From assembly GCA_963573305.1 (NCBI GenBank), contig OY754332.1, positions 143,213,977 through 143,277,976 on the forward strand: a stretch of 64,000 bases of DNA, given 5' to 3'. Of the stretch, positions 11,796 to 23,757 are shown in pieces. This DNA comes from Pyrrhosoma nymphula (taxonomy: Eukaryota; Arthropoda; Insecta; Odonata; Coenagrionidae). The first letter of the stretch is position 1; every line of letters starts with the position of its first letter. Under the pieces are notes generated by a model. The model saw only the letters and a list, made by a program, of their open reading frames with translations, did no database searches and was not told the origin of the DNA. Made by a program: the position numbers and the translations under genes.

Positions 11796-12238
11796 GTGAG
11801 TATAAAATTGTGCATTCTGAAATATTGAAGAAACCTTACATTTTGTCTGCAATTGATATATTGTCCACATAGTTTCCTTCATATAATTTCATTGAGCAAC
11901 AGAGAAAATCATAGGCTGACATTTTTTATGGAAATTGTTCAACTTGAGCTGTTTTTATTTGTTATTGAGTGATAACTATGGTATATGACCTACCATGTAA
12001 TGTTGCGGCTATCAATCAAGATTGACCTAGTGAAGTTTTTACTTCCACCCTCAGAAAATCTCTTATGCTTTTTGCTAGCTCTTTTCGATTTCAACATATT
12101 GTGTGTGGGGTAAAATTTGGGCAGAATAGAGTTTATTGGTGCAATATCAGAGGGTACTAGTCTAAAGTCTGAATCAAATGGTCATTTTCCCTGTCCCTTT
12201 TCAGGGATATCATCAATGATAGCTTACAAATGTATGTA
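11796..12238. other. Intron, nothing recognised
   Basis: AT-rich intron between the donor GTGAGT and the Tigger derivative that starts at 12239. No coding or repeat signal was noted. Confidence 0.5.
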
Positions 12239-13253
12239 CAGGTGGTCCTCAACTTTCGTACACTCAACTTTCGTACAATTCGCACTTTCGTACGATCCAA
12301 ATTGATACCTTTTACTTGACTTTCGGACACCAAATTCGAACTTTCGAACAATATTTTTGAATTTCACGCAATGGTGCATGGCGCATCCCGGCATTCAACT
12401 GTTTCATCTGGCGTTCTCGCTCGCTAGTGTACGTGACTGTGGGCAGTGTTAATTTTGAGCAAGGTATAACTTGTTTATTTACTGAATTTAATTAATGTCG
12501 TATGATAAGAATGAGTAGAAAACGTAAATATGATGTGACAGACCAACGAAAATATGCATAGGTCGCATAAACTTAATACTGTTGAGCAAAAGTTGGGAAT
12601 TATTATACATGCTGAACTGGGAGGATCTTTTGCTGTGAGACAATCATTAAACTTAAGCCATTCAATTGTGTGTTCAATAGTAAAGGGGAAAGATGCAATT
12701 ATAGACCATGTACGAAATACTGGGAAGTGAAATGTGAAATTTACGAAGTTGTGTATGGCATGTACCTAGGAAACATTATTCTATTTTCGTTTGTCTTTTG
12801 TCCAGTTTAGGAAATTGCGAAATTTTGTTTCTTTAATTGTAATAAATTAAATGACATCGAGTTTAAGGTTCCAAAAATTAAATGTTGTGATGCTTCTTGT
12901 TTTGTGTCTTTATAGTGTTAGTGGACATTATCAGTGAAATGTTAATTTCTGCTTGGGAAAAATTAGAAATTCGTATGTTTACTCAGTACACAACGGTTTT
13001 CTGTTAGAACTATTTATCAAGACTGCGTAGTTTTTAAAGCAATTACGTATTCTTTTAAACATAATTAATGTATTTTAAACTTTTGTATTAAAAATAAAAT
13101 TTCCTTACAATTGATGAGGTTTTACTATGTATATTTAACTCTCCGGGAACGTAACCCCTAATTGGTATGGGACTCTATTGTTCGACTTTCGTACATTCGA
13201 CTTTCGTACACGTCTTCAAGAATGAATTGTGTACGAAAGTCGAGGACTGCCTG
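12239..13253 (+). mobile_element. Tigger/pogo deletion derivative, family with TTTCGTAC subterminal repeats (copy 1)
   Basis: TA-flanked inverted ends read CAGGTGGTCCTCAACTTTCG and CGAAAGTCGAGGACTGCCTG. Inside each end are further copies of ACTTTCGTAC in varied spacing. Around 12525-12720 the + strand encodes a decayed N-terminal helix-turn-helix (LNTVEQKLGIIIHAELGGSF, then VRQSLNLSHSIVCSIVKGKD), like the first DNA-binding domain of Tigger transposases. The DDE domain is absent, so this 1015-bp copy is non-autonomous. A second copy in opposite orientation is at 59505-60528. Confidence 0.85.
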
Positions 13254-13358
13254 TATGTATTTAAGCCTTTTTAAGGCACAAATGATCCTGAATTCAAGCA
13301 ATCATCTACACACCTTTTTAAAAATTTTTCACTTTATTTTGAACAAATGCATTATATA

Positions 13359-14150
13359 CTGTAAAACCCCTCTTTTACACTTTTGAGGGGAATAAGGGAA
13401 AAAAGTGTAAATCGCGGGAAAGTGTAAATCAAGGGTAGGCACAATTTAATGAAAATAATCCCTTAAAGTATAGCTAAATGATCTATTTTTCAAGTGAATC
13501 ATGTCTTAGATTACGTATAAAACATGTATCTTGTACGTATAAAACATGTAATTATGATGACAACAAAATTCTTTATTAATACCAAACTCTCAGTGAGGTA
13601 GATAGTACAATAAGTCATTCATCATAAAGAGATCATTTTACATAGGTGGTAGCTGATAAATAAATAAAACAGAAGTACATATTCCATAAACTCCATAAAA
13701 TGAAAACATCTTCTCAAAGTAAAAATATTTAAATCTTTGGATAAACTAAACAAAAATATGACTTAATAATCCATATAAACCTATGGTTAAAAAACAATAC
13801 GTATCAACCTTTACTCTCAAAAAGTCTTCTCAAAATTTAAGCCAAAGAACTACATATCTCAGAATTTAAACAAAACATTCTTGGCTGAATTCAGCTATAA
13901 CAAAAAAATGCACCATAAATAAATGTACTCATTAAACTAGCCTCCTCCTGGAAATACTCCATTATCTTTGATTGCTTGCTCATTTCATTTGTATTAATTG
14001 ATTCTACTCTCTTTTCTATTCTGTCCAATAGCTCTAATTCGTTCTCACTTCCTGCAACACTTGATAAATATAGTCGTAGTACATTAGCAGCAGAAATAGC
14101 ATTACAATGATGGGGAGAGCTCTTACGGCTGGACAAATACAAACATTAAA
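13359..14150 (-). mobile_element. Truncated Tigger/pogo element (same group as the 3533-5277 copy)
   Basis: The left end CTGTAAAACCCCTCTTTTAC after TA is nearly the terminus of the 3533-5277 copy, followed by the same GGGAAAAAAGTGTAAATCGC-like subterminal repeats. On the complement (13891-14142) a frame reads AISAANVLRLYLSSV, then LLDRIEKRVESI and KQSKIMEYF. This matches the C-terminal tail of Tigger transposases, which ends in a K.TKITDFF-like motif. The rest of the transposase and the opposite terminus are missing; the sequence changes to a Penelope-like element near 14200. Confidence 0.75.
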
Positions 14151-14219
14151 GGGAGTCTCCAATAGCCGTAAACAATTGGCACCACTTGTCAGAGATCACT
14201 AACCTTGCTGTGGGTTAAC

Positions 14220-14873
14220 CGAAGGATACTTAGGGATTTAATGAAAAGAGAGATGGCACTTTTCCACAAATTTATTGAAGTACAACGCGTTTCGACCGTT
14301 AGGTCATTTTCAAGTACACTGAGTGGTTTTGGAAAATAGGAGCTGTATTTATACAGGTCGGATGAGTGGGGGTGGGAAGTGGAAAAGGGTGGATGAGGAA
14401 GGGGGGGGGGATGTGTCATGTGGTTGTGCACTTGGAGAATGGGATGGCAAGGAGTGGGGAGTGGCTCATGAATGTTTGTTCATTCATTAAGTGAATGTCT
14501 CCTTCTTGCACAATTTCCAATTTTTCCAGAGCGTCGAGTCTTTGGCCTTTCCTCTCCACGTGGACGATCTCCGGGTCAAAATCACACGAATGATTCTCTA
14601 TAAGGAGATGTTTCGCCACGAGTGAGGTGGTATCTCCTTTCTCCCAGCATTTTTTGTGTTCTTTCAACCGGGTGGTGAAGCTCCGGCCTGTTTGACCGAT
14701 GTACACTTTTTCGCAGTCCTTACATTTTATTTTGTATACACCAGACTGTTGAAGGGGATGGATCTTATCTTTCGTTTGACAAAGTAGCTTTTCCAAGGTG
14801 ACCGGATTGTAAAAACACGTTCTGAGTTTATTTTTTGGGATAAGTTTGTCGACGATCTCCTTAGTATGTAATT
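14220..14873 (-). mobile_element. Penelope-like element fragment with GIY-YIG domain
   Basis: On the complement, an open frame up to 14873 contains a GIY-YIG nuclease: S-GVY-KIKC..C..-VYIG-QTGRSF-TTRLKEH, followed by a Glu-containing C-terminal part (DFDPEIVHVERKG). Downstream of the stop at about 14416 the complement has CGAAACGCGTTGTAC preceded by TTGAAAATGA. This is the usual Penelope terminal-repeat motif, related to a hammerhead ribozyme core. The 5' part of the ORF is lost at 14873, exactly at the border of a hAT element. The upstream part of that open frame (14874-14964) is hAT sequence, not Penelope. Confidence 0.8.
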
Positions 14874-17478
14874 TAGAGTTGGGTCGATCAGTCACGAGTC
14901 GTTCAAATGAACGAGTCACTGAGGTGAGTGTAATGACTCGAGTCAATAGGTGTGGGAGAAACAACTCTTTAGTGAACGTTTGTGCCGGCTGAGCCGCTGA
15001 GTGCAGTGCTGACTCTTAAAGGAGAGAGTCGCAGAGTCCCCATGATTCCTGTGATTCTCAAAGATTCAAAGCTGACTCGAAAGACTCTCGGACTTGAAAG
15101 ACTTGCTGACTCGAAAGACTCACACACCCAAAGAACCGCGAAGGACATACTGACTCGGAGACATGAGGGTGTGACTGACTGAATTGCTGACTCAAAAGAC
15201 TCTTCCCCATTCATTGAATCCCAGCGACTCGTTGAGTGGCAAGACTGACTACGTATTCATTGATGACTGTCAAAAGAAGAGTCTTACTGTAAGATCGGCC
15301 CTTTGCTAGATTTGCGGAGTAAATTAAGTCCTTATTTCAGCATCACTTAAATGATATATAACAGATATGATGACTTTCAACTTGAATCGTTGGTTCAATA
15401 AAAAGCTCTTTATTATTGCTGCAAATCCACCGTTTAAGACAGTGTATTAGCAGTTGGGAAACTCTAATTTTACCCTCAGATGAATATTGTAGGCAGTTAT
15501 TTTTTTTACAATTAACGATACTGATATAGGTGGTATCCAGTAAATGTCTTTAGCATTTATTAATACATTTTACAAAATTAACACAGTTTTTAAAGAGTTA
15601 ACACATATCGGAATCATGATCAGTTAATTGGAGATAGATGACCAATACTATATGAAAAAACAATTATTTTACATCGATAAAAATTGTAGCTAATTATTTT
15701 AAAATGCAGAAACTCTAAACTAAACTACTTTAAACCAAAAAAATACATTTAACCTTCCCAATTATGATTTAAGAAAATCATAGTTGATAGTTTGTTCGGG
15801 CCTAGTCTACTTCTTTTTTCAGTAAGAAACTGGCCTCCCTTCGAAAAAACACGTTCACAAGGCACTGAAGTGGTCATCACACACAACCTTCTTTTCATTA
15901 GTGTATAAAGCCTAGGGAAGACCTGTTTCCTGTTCCTTCACCAAACAAGTGGATCAGAGGTCCTCTCCAACCATTCTTCCTGTAAGTACTTTTCCACTTC
16001 CACAATTGCTGCAGATGTTGGAGTTCCTTTCTTCTGACTAGCAACGGTGGAATCAAACTCCTCCCACATAGAAGTTTGCAGGGGCCTCTTTTCTTCAGGT
16101 TCAGAATGCTCAATAATGGGTACTTGCCTGGCTTTATTGCATAAGGCATGGTAGGCTGCCTTGTAACTTGTATCTTCGGAGAAAGCATATTCTTTGAATC
16201 ATGGATCCAGTAAACATGCTTCCCTCAGTATGGGATTAAACTCAACATCTTTAAATCTCTTCTGGAGTCTATCCAGCATTTAATCAGCCATTACATTTAC
16301 TTCAGGTGACTCATCATTCAAAGAAGGGGGAGCAAGGGTTTTGAGTGGGCAGAGGAGGGATAGACTTGAGAAATGGTGGTTGCAGGGGTTAGGGACAGGG
16401 TGGTGACGGATGAAAGGGTAATGTGAGGACCCGGGTGGCGGGGGAGAGAGGGGGTAGGTTTATATATCAAGTGCATTGCCCACGCCCAGGCTCTGGAGGA
16501 GGCATCTTTCATGTTCCCTGGTGCCAGACTGATTGAGCACTTAAAACAAGAGCGCTCTTGTTTAAAGCATTCCACCAGTCTGGCCGATTTACACCAAAGT
16601 CCATCCCAGCGTTTTATACTCTAGGTTGTGCACGTCAGACTGTTCGAGAACTTCCTTCTGGTCTTTCTATTAGTTTTTAATTTATACATACTTTAATGCT
16701 CTCACTGGGGTGTTTCAGGGAGTATATATTTGCGTGTAATGGCTTAGTGTGAGAGGAGGATTTCTGGTGGGTTACTCTTCCCACCCCGCTGACAACCCAC
16801 TATCACAGGCTCTTTGAAAGAGCGAGCAATATAGTATATTATATGTAATTACTGTTATTTTAAGGTACTGTTACCAGTAAATCATATGGTATGGCTGTTT
16901 TAAGTAGTGTTATAGGCCCTTAGATTCAGAAAAGTGGACATATAGAGTTGGTATTATAGAAGCCACCTTTAATTTAAAAGGCATAGACTTGCGATCAGTG
17001 AATAACGACAAGAAGTTAATTAGTGTTAAAGAAGGAAGTAATGTTGTACATTATATGATTTTGGTATTTAAACTCTCGGCTTTATTATTTTGATATGACT
17101 GCACTATTTGTACAATGCTTGACGTAGAGTGTGTCTTTCCTAAGAACAAATAACATAACTGCACATTTAGAGATATCAACGTGATAGTTTTTTTTCCTCT
17201 GTCATCATGTATAAAGGTGATTTAAAGATCTGATTCTTGGTAGAGTGGCCTTGGTCACATTAACCAAAGCTAATTAGTTTGCCCATTTATTCTAGAAATC
17301 TTTAAAGCCGTCATTACTCATTCACAATTCAGCTTTACTGTTATATGTAAGCCTCGTCAATTATGTACCCCGCAGTACTCCAAAGTGATTCTAAAGACTC
17401 ACTCAAGTGAACAAGTCATTGAAGTGACGTGATCCAAATGACTTGAGTCAATAAAAAGAATCATTTGGCCCACCTCTA
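14874..17478 (-). mobile_element. hAT-family DNA transposon, decayed
   Basis: The ends are inverted: TAGAGTTGGGTCGATC on the left and, on the complement of the right, TAGAGGTGGGCCAAATGA, a typical hAT terminus. Flanking 8-mers ATGTAATT and GTGTACCT agree at five positions, compatible with an old 8-bp target duplication. Both subterminal regions are full of short GACTC/GAGTC and TCACTGA-type repeats (14890-15240 and 17380-17440). Length 2605 bp. A GT-rich block at 16318-16800 inside has no recognised content. Confidence 0.8.
15790..16200 (-). pseudogene. hAT transposase C-terminal dimerisation domain remnant
   Basis: The complement reads VEVEKYLQEEWLE, then SDPLVW followed by a stop where hAT proteins have a second Trp, then FPRLYTLMKRRLCVMTTSVP, CERVFSKGGQFLT and KRSRL. 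This is the hAT C-terminal dimerisation motif (DPL.WW....FP.L..LA...L.V.ATS.P.ER.FS.....T..RSRL). One TGA disrupts it near 15935. The N-terminal zinc finger and catalytic core were not identified, so the copy is inactive. Confidence 0.85.
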
Positions 17479-17636
17479 GTGTGTACCTATCAGATATTCA
17501 TAGATAATGTCAATTGGTCAATCATTTTATAGGGATCAGAAATGAATTCAAATAAATCATGAATTGCCTTCATAGTTTTGTTCCTTTTTTATTCTATGTT
17601 ATTTTGTTTTAATCTGAAATTCAATTTGTATTTTAG

Positions 17637-17848
17637 GAATGTATAAAGAAGCATGAAAGAGATATGGAAATATCCTTTGCCATCCAGAGGTCAAAGGATA
17701 AAACTTGTGGAATATGCTTTGAAGTAATTATGGAAAAAGCCCTATGGGATCAGAAGTTTGGTATCTTGCCTAACTGCAATCATTGCTTCTGCCTTACATG
17801 CATCAGGAAATGGAGGCAGGCAAAGAATTTTGACAGCAAAATTATAAG
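17637..17848 (+). CDS. Mkrn1: Makorin E3 ligase, fourth visible exon (most of the RING finger)
   Basis: Acceptor TGTATTTTAG and donor ATAAG|GTATTG. It starts in phase 0 after the previous exon's Ser and ends with two bases (AG). The exon opens with ECIKKHERDMEISFAIQRSK, the end of the Cys-His motif followed by the conserved block that precedes the RING. It then gives CGIC-x14-FGILPNCNHCFCLTCIRKWR, i.e. the first six zinc ligands of a C3HC4 RING. The last two ligands (CPEC) are on the next exon 27 kb away. The RING recruits E2 enzymes; all visible ligands are present. Confidence 0.95.
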
Positions 17849-18164
17849 GTATTGTTTTTATTATGTCCTACTGTGATACATGTCAGACAAATAGTTTTCA
17901 CCATTTTATTTGTCAAGACTTTTAGGGCATGTAGTATGTGAAGACTGCATTTTCAAGTGCTTGCTGCATATTTTGTTGATTGCTTGCTTTATCTTTGCCA
18001 GCTGCAACCCTGGCATGACTTAAGGAGGAGATAATGTTATTCCCTTGCCACATTTGTCATTACTTTGTAAAAGCCATAGTGTTATGGATAATGTGAAAGA
18101 AACTAGTCTAACAGCTCTTGAGATAACGTGTCTACTTTTTTGTTGAAGTCAGTGATAACATATA
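17849..18164. other. Start of the 27.4-kb RING-splitting intron
   Basis: Ordinary AT-rich intron between the donor GTATTG and the terminal repeat at 18165. Nothing recognised. Confidence 0.5.
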
Positions 18165-18439
18165 CAGTAAAACCCCCATACAACGAATTTGTTGGGACCG
18201 AAATCATGACTTCGATGTAGGGGGTTTTCGATGTATGGAGGTGGTGTGCGGGTTGCGCCTCCACAGGGGCATCCAAGTGTTCCGCGTGCTTTACGATGCA
18301 AGTCAACTAAATATCTCTATCTTGATTTATTCACCGTTAAAACCTTTCATAGAGTGATGATAAACAATTTTTATTATTTACCATCAAATACCGTGACTAT
18401 CACCGCGTTATTTTCAATCTGCGTATTTATAATTGAAAT
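18165..18439 (+). mobile_element. Left terminus of a Tigger-like element, outside the tandem unit
   Basis: TA followed by CAGTAAAACCCCCATACAAC, then a GGGACCG motif and repeated TTCGATGTA blocks. This is the inverted partner of the terminus at 23735-23757 (and at 29051-29073). Only this first 275 bp is single-copy; from about 18440 the sequence is repeated in tandem. Confidence 0.75.
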
Positions 18440-20975
18440 TATTGTTTTTCTCGTCGATTCTGCTCTACACCTCATCGCTTACTTTAGTTACGGTCTGAAA
18501 GTAAAGGAGCACCAAAATTAATGCCTAAGGATTACTAATGTATTTGAAAGTGCTCCATAATTTTTCTGAGTACCTAGAAGATATTATTCTTAGAGTGCAA
18601 TAATTTAAGTCGATATCAATTGGCAGTTTTATGCAGCAATTTTGCTTGAAAGAGCACATGTTGCCATTTAGACTTCTGAAATAAAATGCACTGTTGGAAT
18701 CCCATTGAAATACCGGTAAATATCTATGTTCGTGACCAGAATATACTAGATATCGATAAACGACAATGTAAGTTAGGTGGGACGAGTTAGTTACCACAAG
18801 TAAAAACGTGGCAGTCGGCAATGCACTGAGGTCACAATGGCAATCTCAGATGATAATGCATTGACAATGCCGTTAACGCGTGTAAGAGGCGCACCCCTCT
18901 TTTTATGCGTCGAAGTTGAAGAAAATATTTTGGGGCTTTTTTTCTCCTATTGCGAGGTATTGCGGGCCTAACTTAAATTTTCGGCCATTATCAAAGCCGT
19001 TTGCGATACTCTCTTATAATTTACGCGGCATTTTTCATAAGCATGTATGGACGTCTGAGGCAAGTATTCACTTGTAGCCTTAGCCCTACAATGCTTGCAT
19101 TGTTTATTGTCCTTTGGAATGAGGAGTAATTGATATTCATTAAAACAAAACAAATCCGACCTCGCTACAATTCGTGTTTAGTTGGTAAGTGCGGACAGTC
19201 GCACCGAGCTCTGATTTATAATTCCGAATCCCCCCACCGTTTTCCTAATGCACAAGTCATAGTCGCTGTAAGTCGCCTTTTAAAACGTGGTTAACTTTTA
19301 CAAATTATATTTTGCTGTAAACGATGACGAGTGGGAATGCAAACACGTTAAATGCAAAATACCCAAGCGTCAGCCACGTAAAAATCGAACGATAAGGCAT
19401 AGATATGACATCAAAACTTGAAAAAAATCAAACTTTGAAAGAAATCATAACTGTTTATGGAATTTAAAGAATTTATTTTTTCAATATGGTCCAAAAAAAT
19501 CTTCAATGAATGACAAAATAACAAAATTTCATGATTTACATAAAAACGGCTGACTTACTAGTGAGACGGGCGTCGCAATATGGCGGCAACCGCGCGCATG
19601 TCCTGTCAGAGCTCGTAGATTTTCCCCGAAAAGACCTTCGGTCCCTATTGGTATGGAATAGTGCAACCTTATCCTTCCTCCATATTCTAATGCACGATTC
19701 CGGCACATCATGCCTTAGTCTGACAGCGCAGTTTCCTACTTCCTCAGCGTCTTTGATGACTTAAAGCACTTTAATTTTTTCAACTACCGTGAATGACCAC
19801 AACTTTTTGCCCTTGTTCATTTTGGAACAACACTGACCTATGTTGACGCATGCACAAACGTTAATATTCACCGAATTCTCTCAGTTGAGCTTAAGGCAGG
19901 TGCATTCAGTTTAGTCACTGAAAGTTGTCCGGTGACAGAAAATGAAAAAGTTAAGGGGGGTGGAAAATTCCAGTGCTTGTACGTGTCGCGCGGCCAATCG
20001 CTGTCCCCCAATTGCATCCCACACCCTTGCCTTGTAATACAACAAGTTTTTAAAGTTATTAGGCAACTGCGTCCCCCGTAAACAAGTGAGCGAATGATAC
20101 CCTCCCCTTGATGACTCACGCTACGCACCAAGGTCACTCAGCTCTCCAGGGACTTGCCTCGGCCACGATACGAGCAGCGCAGCTGTAGGCGAGCGATAGA
20201 GTGGCAACGCTGAGTTCTATGTTCCTAATGTTTGACATGGAACACACTCGAACCCAGCCATGATAGACGTGAGCGGCATAGGTTCCGCTCGCCGCCAATC
20301 CCAGATATTAATTTTTTCTTGTGCCGTTCTACTCATTCGGTGGGAAAATGTCGGCCGAGATCGTTCTGTCTTCTGACAGTGTGTAATGCCATTTCTGATT
20401 CTGAACTTATCTTAGGTCGAATCACTGTTCATTTCGTGGCCACTACCTCCCTGCCGCGATACTGCTCTGCCGCCCGCCGCTCATATCGTGACCGAGGCTC
20501 GAAGAATGGCAGATAAAAAATTCGTGTCAGAGGCGCACCCTCATTTTCGGCTGCGATTTCTGGGAAAAAAGGTTCCTCAAGCAATCGAGCAAATATTAGG
20601 GCGATCTCGAGGAAACGCACCACTTGCCGGTTAACAGACCACATCCATCAAGGTTAAGACGGCAATAGCAATATTAGGATAGAGTAGAGAGGTTACTCTA
20701 GATTTTCCTTTGGGATGGGGACAGAGTAGATAAAAATTCGTTCTCATTGGTTGAACACCAACCAATGAAGTTTTGAATACTTCGCCCTCCTAACAAGGGG
20801 AGTGTCCGATAAATGGGTCGCAGATCTTGATGAAAATTCGTATGCATATAGAACTCCGAATGCTTTTCACGAATCACCCCACATATGGGCGTATAAATCC
20901 ATTAGTTTAAACAAAAAAGGCATTTAAACATTTATATATGTTATTAAAACCCTATTTATCAGTCTCCGGCATCAA

Positions 20976-21057
20976 GGGTGGTGTGGTCAATTGATCAGCG
21001 TACGGGGCTGCGGTGCTGAGGGACCGTGTGTTCAATTCCCGTTGGCGACAAATTTTT
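20976..21057 (+). ncRNA. tRNA-like Pol III unit (degenerate), copy A
   Basis: Box A-like TGGTCAATTGATCAGCG and box B-like GTGTTCAATTCCC lie about 30 bp apart, and a T5 run follows a few bases after the 3' side. Copy C (33980-34058) has the better box B, GTGTTCGATTCCC. The spacing is that of a tRNA gene with a short variable arm, but the acceptor and anticodon stems do not pair convincingly. It is best called tRNA-like, not a tRNA gene. Confidence 0.45.
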
Positions 21058-21770
21058 CATGCTTATTTTCTTTGTTTTTCCTTCGTGGAATTCTATGTTA
21101 AAATCTAACTTTTACTTTTCTATTCAAAGTTTTTTTTCAACGAGTGGAAATATTTTTTTTCGCGAATACCATAGGGCTTATCTTTTTTCCTTCCCGTGAA
21201 GTCAACGTAATTTCTTTGTTTCCCCATTTTTTCACCACGCAAACTTGATTTGTTCCTTCATTTGCAAGACGTCTTGTACCTGTTAATATCATAATTATAC
21301 AGTAATGAAAATTTTCTGCAAGTGGTCACTCTCGCCATTTATAACACGTGCCTTTCTCGACGAGCCTTATTTCAATGTATTTATTTGTAGGTATGTCATT
21401 AGATCGTGAAATGGCGATTCGATTACAAAAATTAGTAGATAAGCCGATCACATTTTACCCTCCTTTTTTCAATGCACGACAAAATAGGAAAATGGGGATC
21501 TTTGATCGTGGGTCTTATAAATAATGATGTAACAATTATTTAGACTAGTGTCTTACGACAATTACGTATATACAAAGAAATTACTTTGACTTCACGGGAA
21601 AGAAAAAAAATAAGCCCTATGGTATTCGCGAAATATAATGTTTCCACTCGTAAAAAAAAAACTTTGAATAGAAAAGTAAAAATTATATGTGAAAATAGAA
21701 TTCCACGAAAGAAAAACAAAGAAATTAAACATGAAAAAATTTATCGCCGACGAAAATGAACACGGTCCTT
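20976..21770 (+). mobile_element. Foldback element with tRNA-like terminus, in copy A (also in B and C)
   Basis: Long imperfect inverted arms: about 21020-21260 against 21560-21768, starting at GGACCGTGTTCA...GGCGAYAAATTT. The outer part of the left arm is a tRNA-like segment. The same element sits 5316 bp further on in copy B and at about 33978-34795 in copy C. In C the arms are longer and better matched (about 265 bp), so A and B have lost part of the right arm. Confidence 0.7.
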
Positions 21771-22002
21771 ACAGGCAGGTGGACAGTCTTACGATAACCG
21801 TCCACCTGCCTAAATAAAATCCGATACCGAAAGGTAATTTGAAACCATTTTAGAGGAAAACATGGAGCTCCTCCCATTCACGTCGTCCCGGGGATGATAC
21901 CCAATACGGAAAAGTAATCTGATACGATTTAAAAAGGGAAAGTTGAGCTCCATCCTCACCACCTGCACCTTCGCAAATGAGGTGGGGTGGATGAGTGAGT
22001 GG

Positions 22003-23242
22003 GGTGGATGAGTAATGCACCAAGAAGGGAGGGGGGGAATACCAGTCAGTGCCTGCCAGTCGTAACCCAATACAGAAAGATACTCGGAAAAGATCAGATC
22101 AGGGGGGCTATTCTCTTATCTCGAAGTTACCGATGCAGTAGCTTCGAATAAGCTACCATAATTGGCTACCAACCGTATTCTCTAACTCGCGGGAGCTTTC
22201 TCAAGAACGTAATAGGAAGTGGAGAGAGGTTTGGCGAAAGGCGGGTATGTGAACATTTTTAAACCAAATCCGCGGAAACTTCATTTCTGGTGACGTCATT
22301 CTTAGAACCAATGGGAAAGCTCGTCTCAATGTTTTTCCGTGGATAAAACGGGTAAAACCAGTTTTAAGGGCGTTTTAGATGGTGAAGATGTTCGTACATC
22401 GTGTTTAGCAAAAATTCCATGCATTAAAAATCATGCGAGCAAAATTCTAAAATGTTTTATTTTTGCTCACATAATCTCGTGAATACGAACGCACGACGTC
22501 CATCTTGGCTGTTTTGATCAAGTGAAATAAGATTTTTCGTAAATATATTCGAGAATTATGGTTCATGTCGATGATATGATTCAATATTATTCGTGCTATT
22601 TGCTTTCGTCAATTACTAGCTGCTTCAAATCATTTAAATAATATACGAAGATGAAGCTTTCAAAAGAAATGCGAAGGTGATACTCGCTACCACGGCCCGT
22701 AAAGTATCCCATTATAGGCTGGAATCACGTAACTCACCCAAGGTAAATATGGCTTTCCGTCACTCCAGTTAATTTCTTTTTTGTGAAAAATTCTGCAAAT
22801 GGCGAAAATGACAAAGTAACCCAGTGAAAGTGCAAGGAATCCGCATTTAGTAAGTGTAAGAAACATACCCGTGCATTGGATAATTATAGATAGATATGCG
22901 TTATAAAATGACCAATATTTAAGCAGTGTATTCGGAGGCCGCGCTTCGTGAGGCTACCGTGGGAGCTTAATGGGGCTACGGAAGTAGCTCCGTGACATTT
23001 ACAGAATATGGGTGGGAGCCTAATAAGCTACCGGTAGCTTCTGCTTGCACCTTCTCCAGTAGCTTCCACGATAGAGAATACCGATGGGAGCAAGTAGCTT
23101 ATTGAAGCATATTTCCGCCAGAAAGCTCTGATGCTTCGAGTTAGAGAATAGGCCCTCAAAAATCTCAGATTACCTTTCTGTATTGGGTTATGGCTGGCAC
23201 TGATATTACCCCCTCCCCTCTTGGTGCATTACTCATCCACCC
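22003..23242. mobile_element. Two-layer nested inverted-repeat element in the tandem unit
   Basis: Outer arms of about 80 bp (22003-22090 and 23160-23242) share GATGAGTAATGCACCAAG and AACCCAATACAGAAAG in opposite orientation. Inside them, a second element runs from about 22105 to 23156 with ends GGGCTATTCTC...TCGAAG and GAGTTAGAGAATAGGCCC. Its subterminal regions repeat GTAGCTTC/GAAGCTAC many times. Neither layer has coding capacity; the class is unassigned (the inner ends look Harbinger-like). Repeated at +5316 bp in copy B. Confidence 0.6.
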
Positions 23243-23757
23243 AACTATCACCTGGCTCAGCTAACGCGGAGCGGAGGTTTGGCTTCCCTTGCACGTTTCG
23301 TATTGTGGGAATCGTCAGGGTTGACGGTTCCCACCATAAGAAACATGTAAACGAGCCTTCACGGAGCCAGAGCGTCAAGATTCCTTCATGCCCTCTGCTT
23401 TGTAGGTCTCGGATGGGAACATTTTCGAAGCCCGGAGCGGAAGGGTTAAGACGCGGTACTCTCCGCTGCGGTTCTACTTCCTGCTTATTACGTAAATGTC
23501 TATGGAAAAATTACCTGTAAATGAAGAATACTACGTTTTTTTCTTGATAATTCGTTGTAGAGGGGCACTTTTCATGTTTTGGGCCCAAGCGCAGACTTCG
23601 ATGTACGGAGTTTTCGTAGTTAGAGAGGTTCGTTACGGGAGGTTTTTTTGCGTGCATTGTCCATTGGAAGGGTCCGGAACCAGGCCAATGACTTCGAAAT
23701 AGGGAGTTTTCCTTAAAATTTCGCTGTATGGGTGTTCGTTGTATGGGGGTTTTACTG

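Larger units (their letters stand above)
18440..23757 (+). repeat. 5.3-kb tandem unit, copy A
   Basis: From 18440 to the Tigger-type right end at 23757, the unit is repeated at a spacing of 5316 bp. Apart from a few differences in the first 140 bp, copies A and B look identical as read, including every short open frame. The unit carries no recognisable long coding sequence. It is a stack of nested inverted-repeat elements (see 20976-21770 and 22003-23242) inside a Tigger-like right end. Junction A/B joins CTG|TA to an internal TATTGTTTTT, suggesting microhomology. Confidence 0.9.

Noticed and set aside
14874..14964. N-terminal extension of the GIY-YIG frame
   Set aside because: This part is hAT terminal sequence read in frame by chance, not Penelope protein.
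14982..15182. Repetitive GACTC/GAGTC tract as a coding or regulatory repeat
   Set aside because: The motifs are the subterminal repeats of the hAT element, repeated in inverse orientation near 17380-17440.
15898..16188. 96-codon open frame on the complement in the hAT element
   Set aside because: It is out of frame with the recognisable hAT dimerisation domain, which reads in the neighbouring frame.
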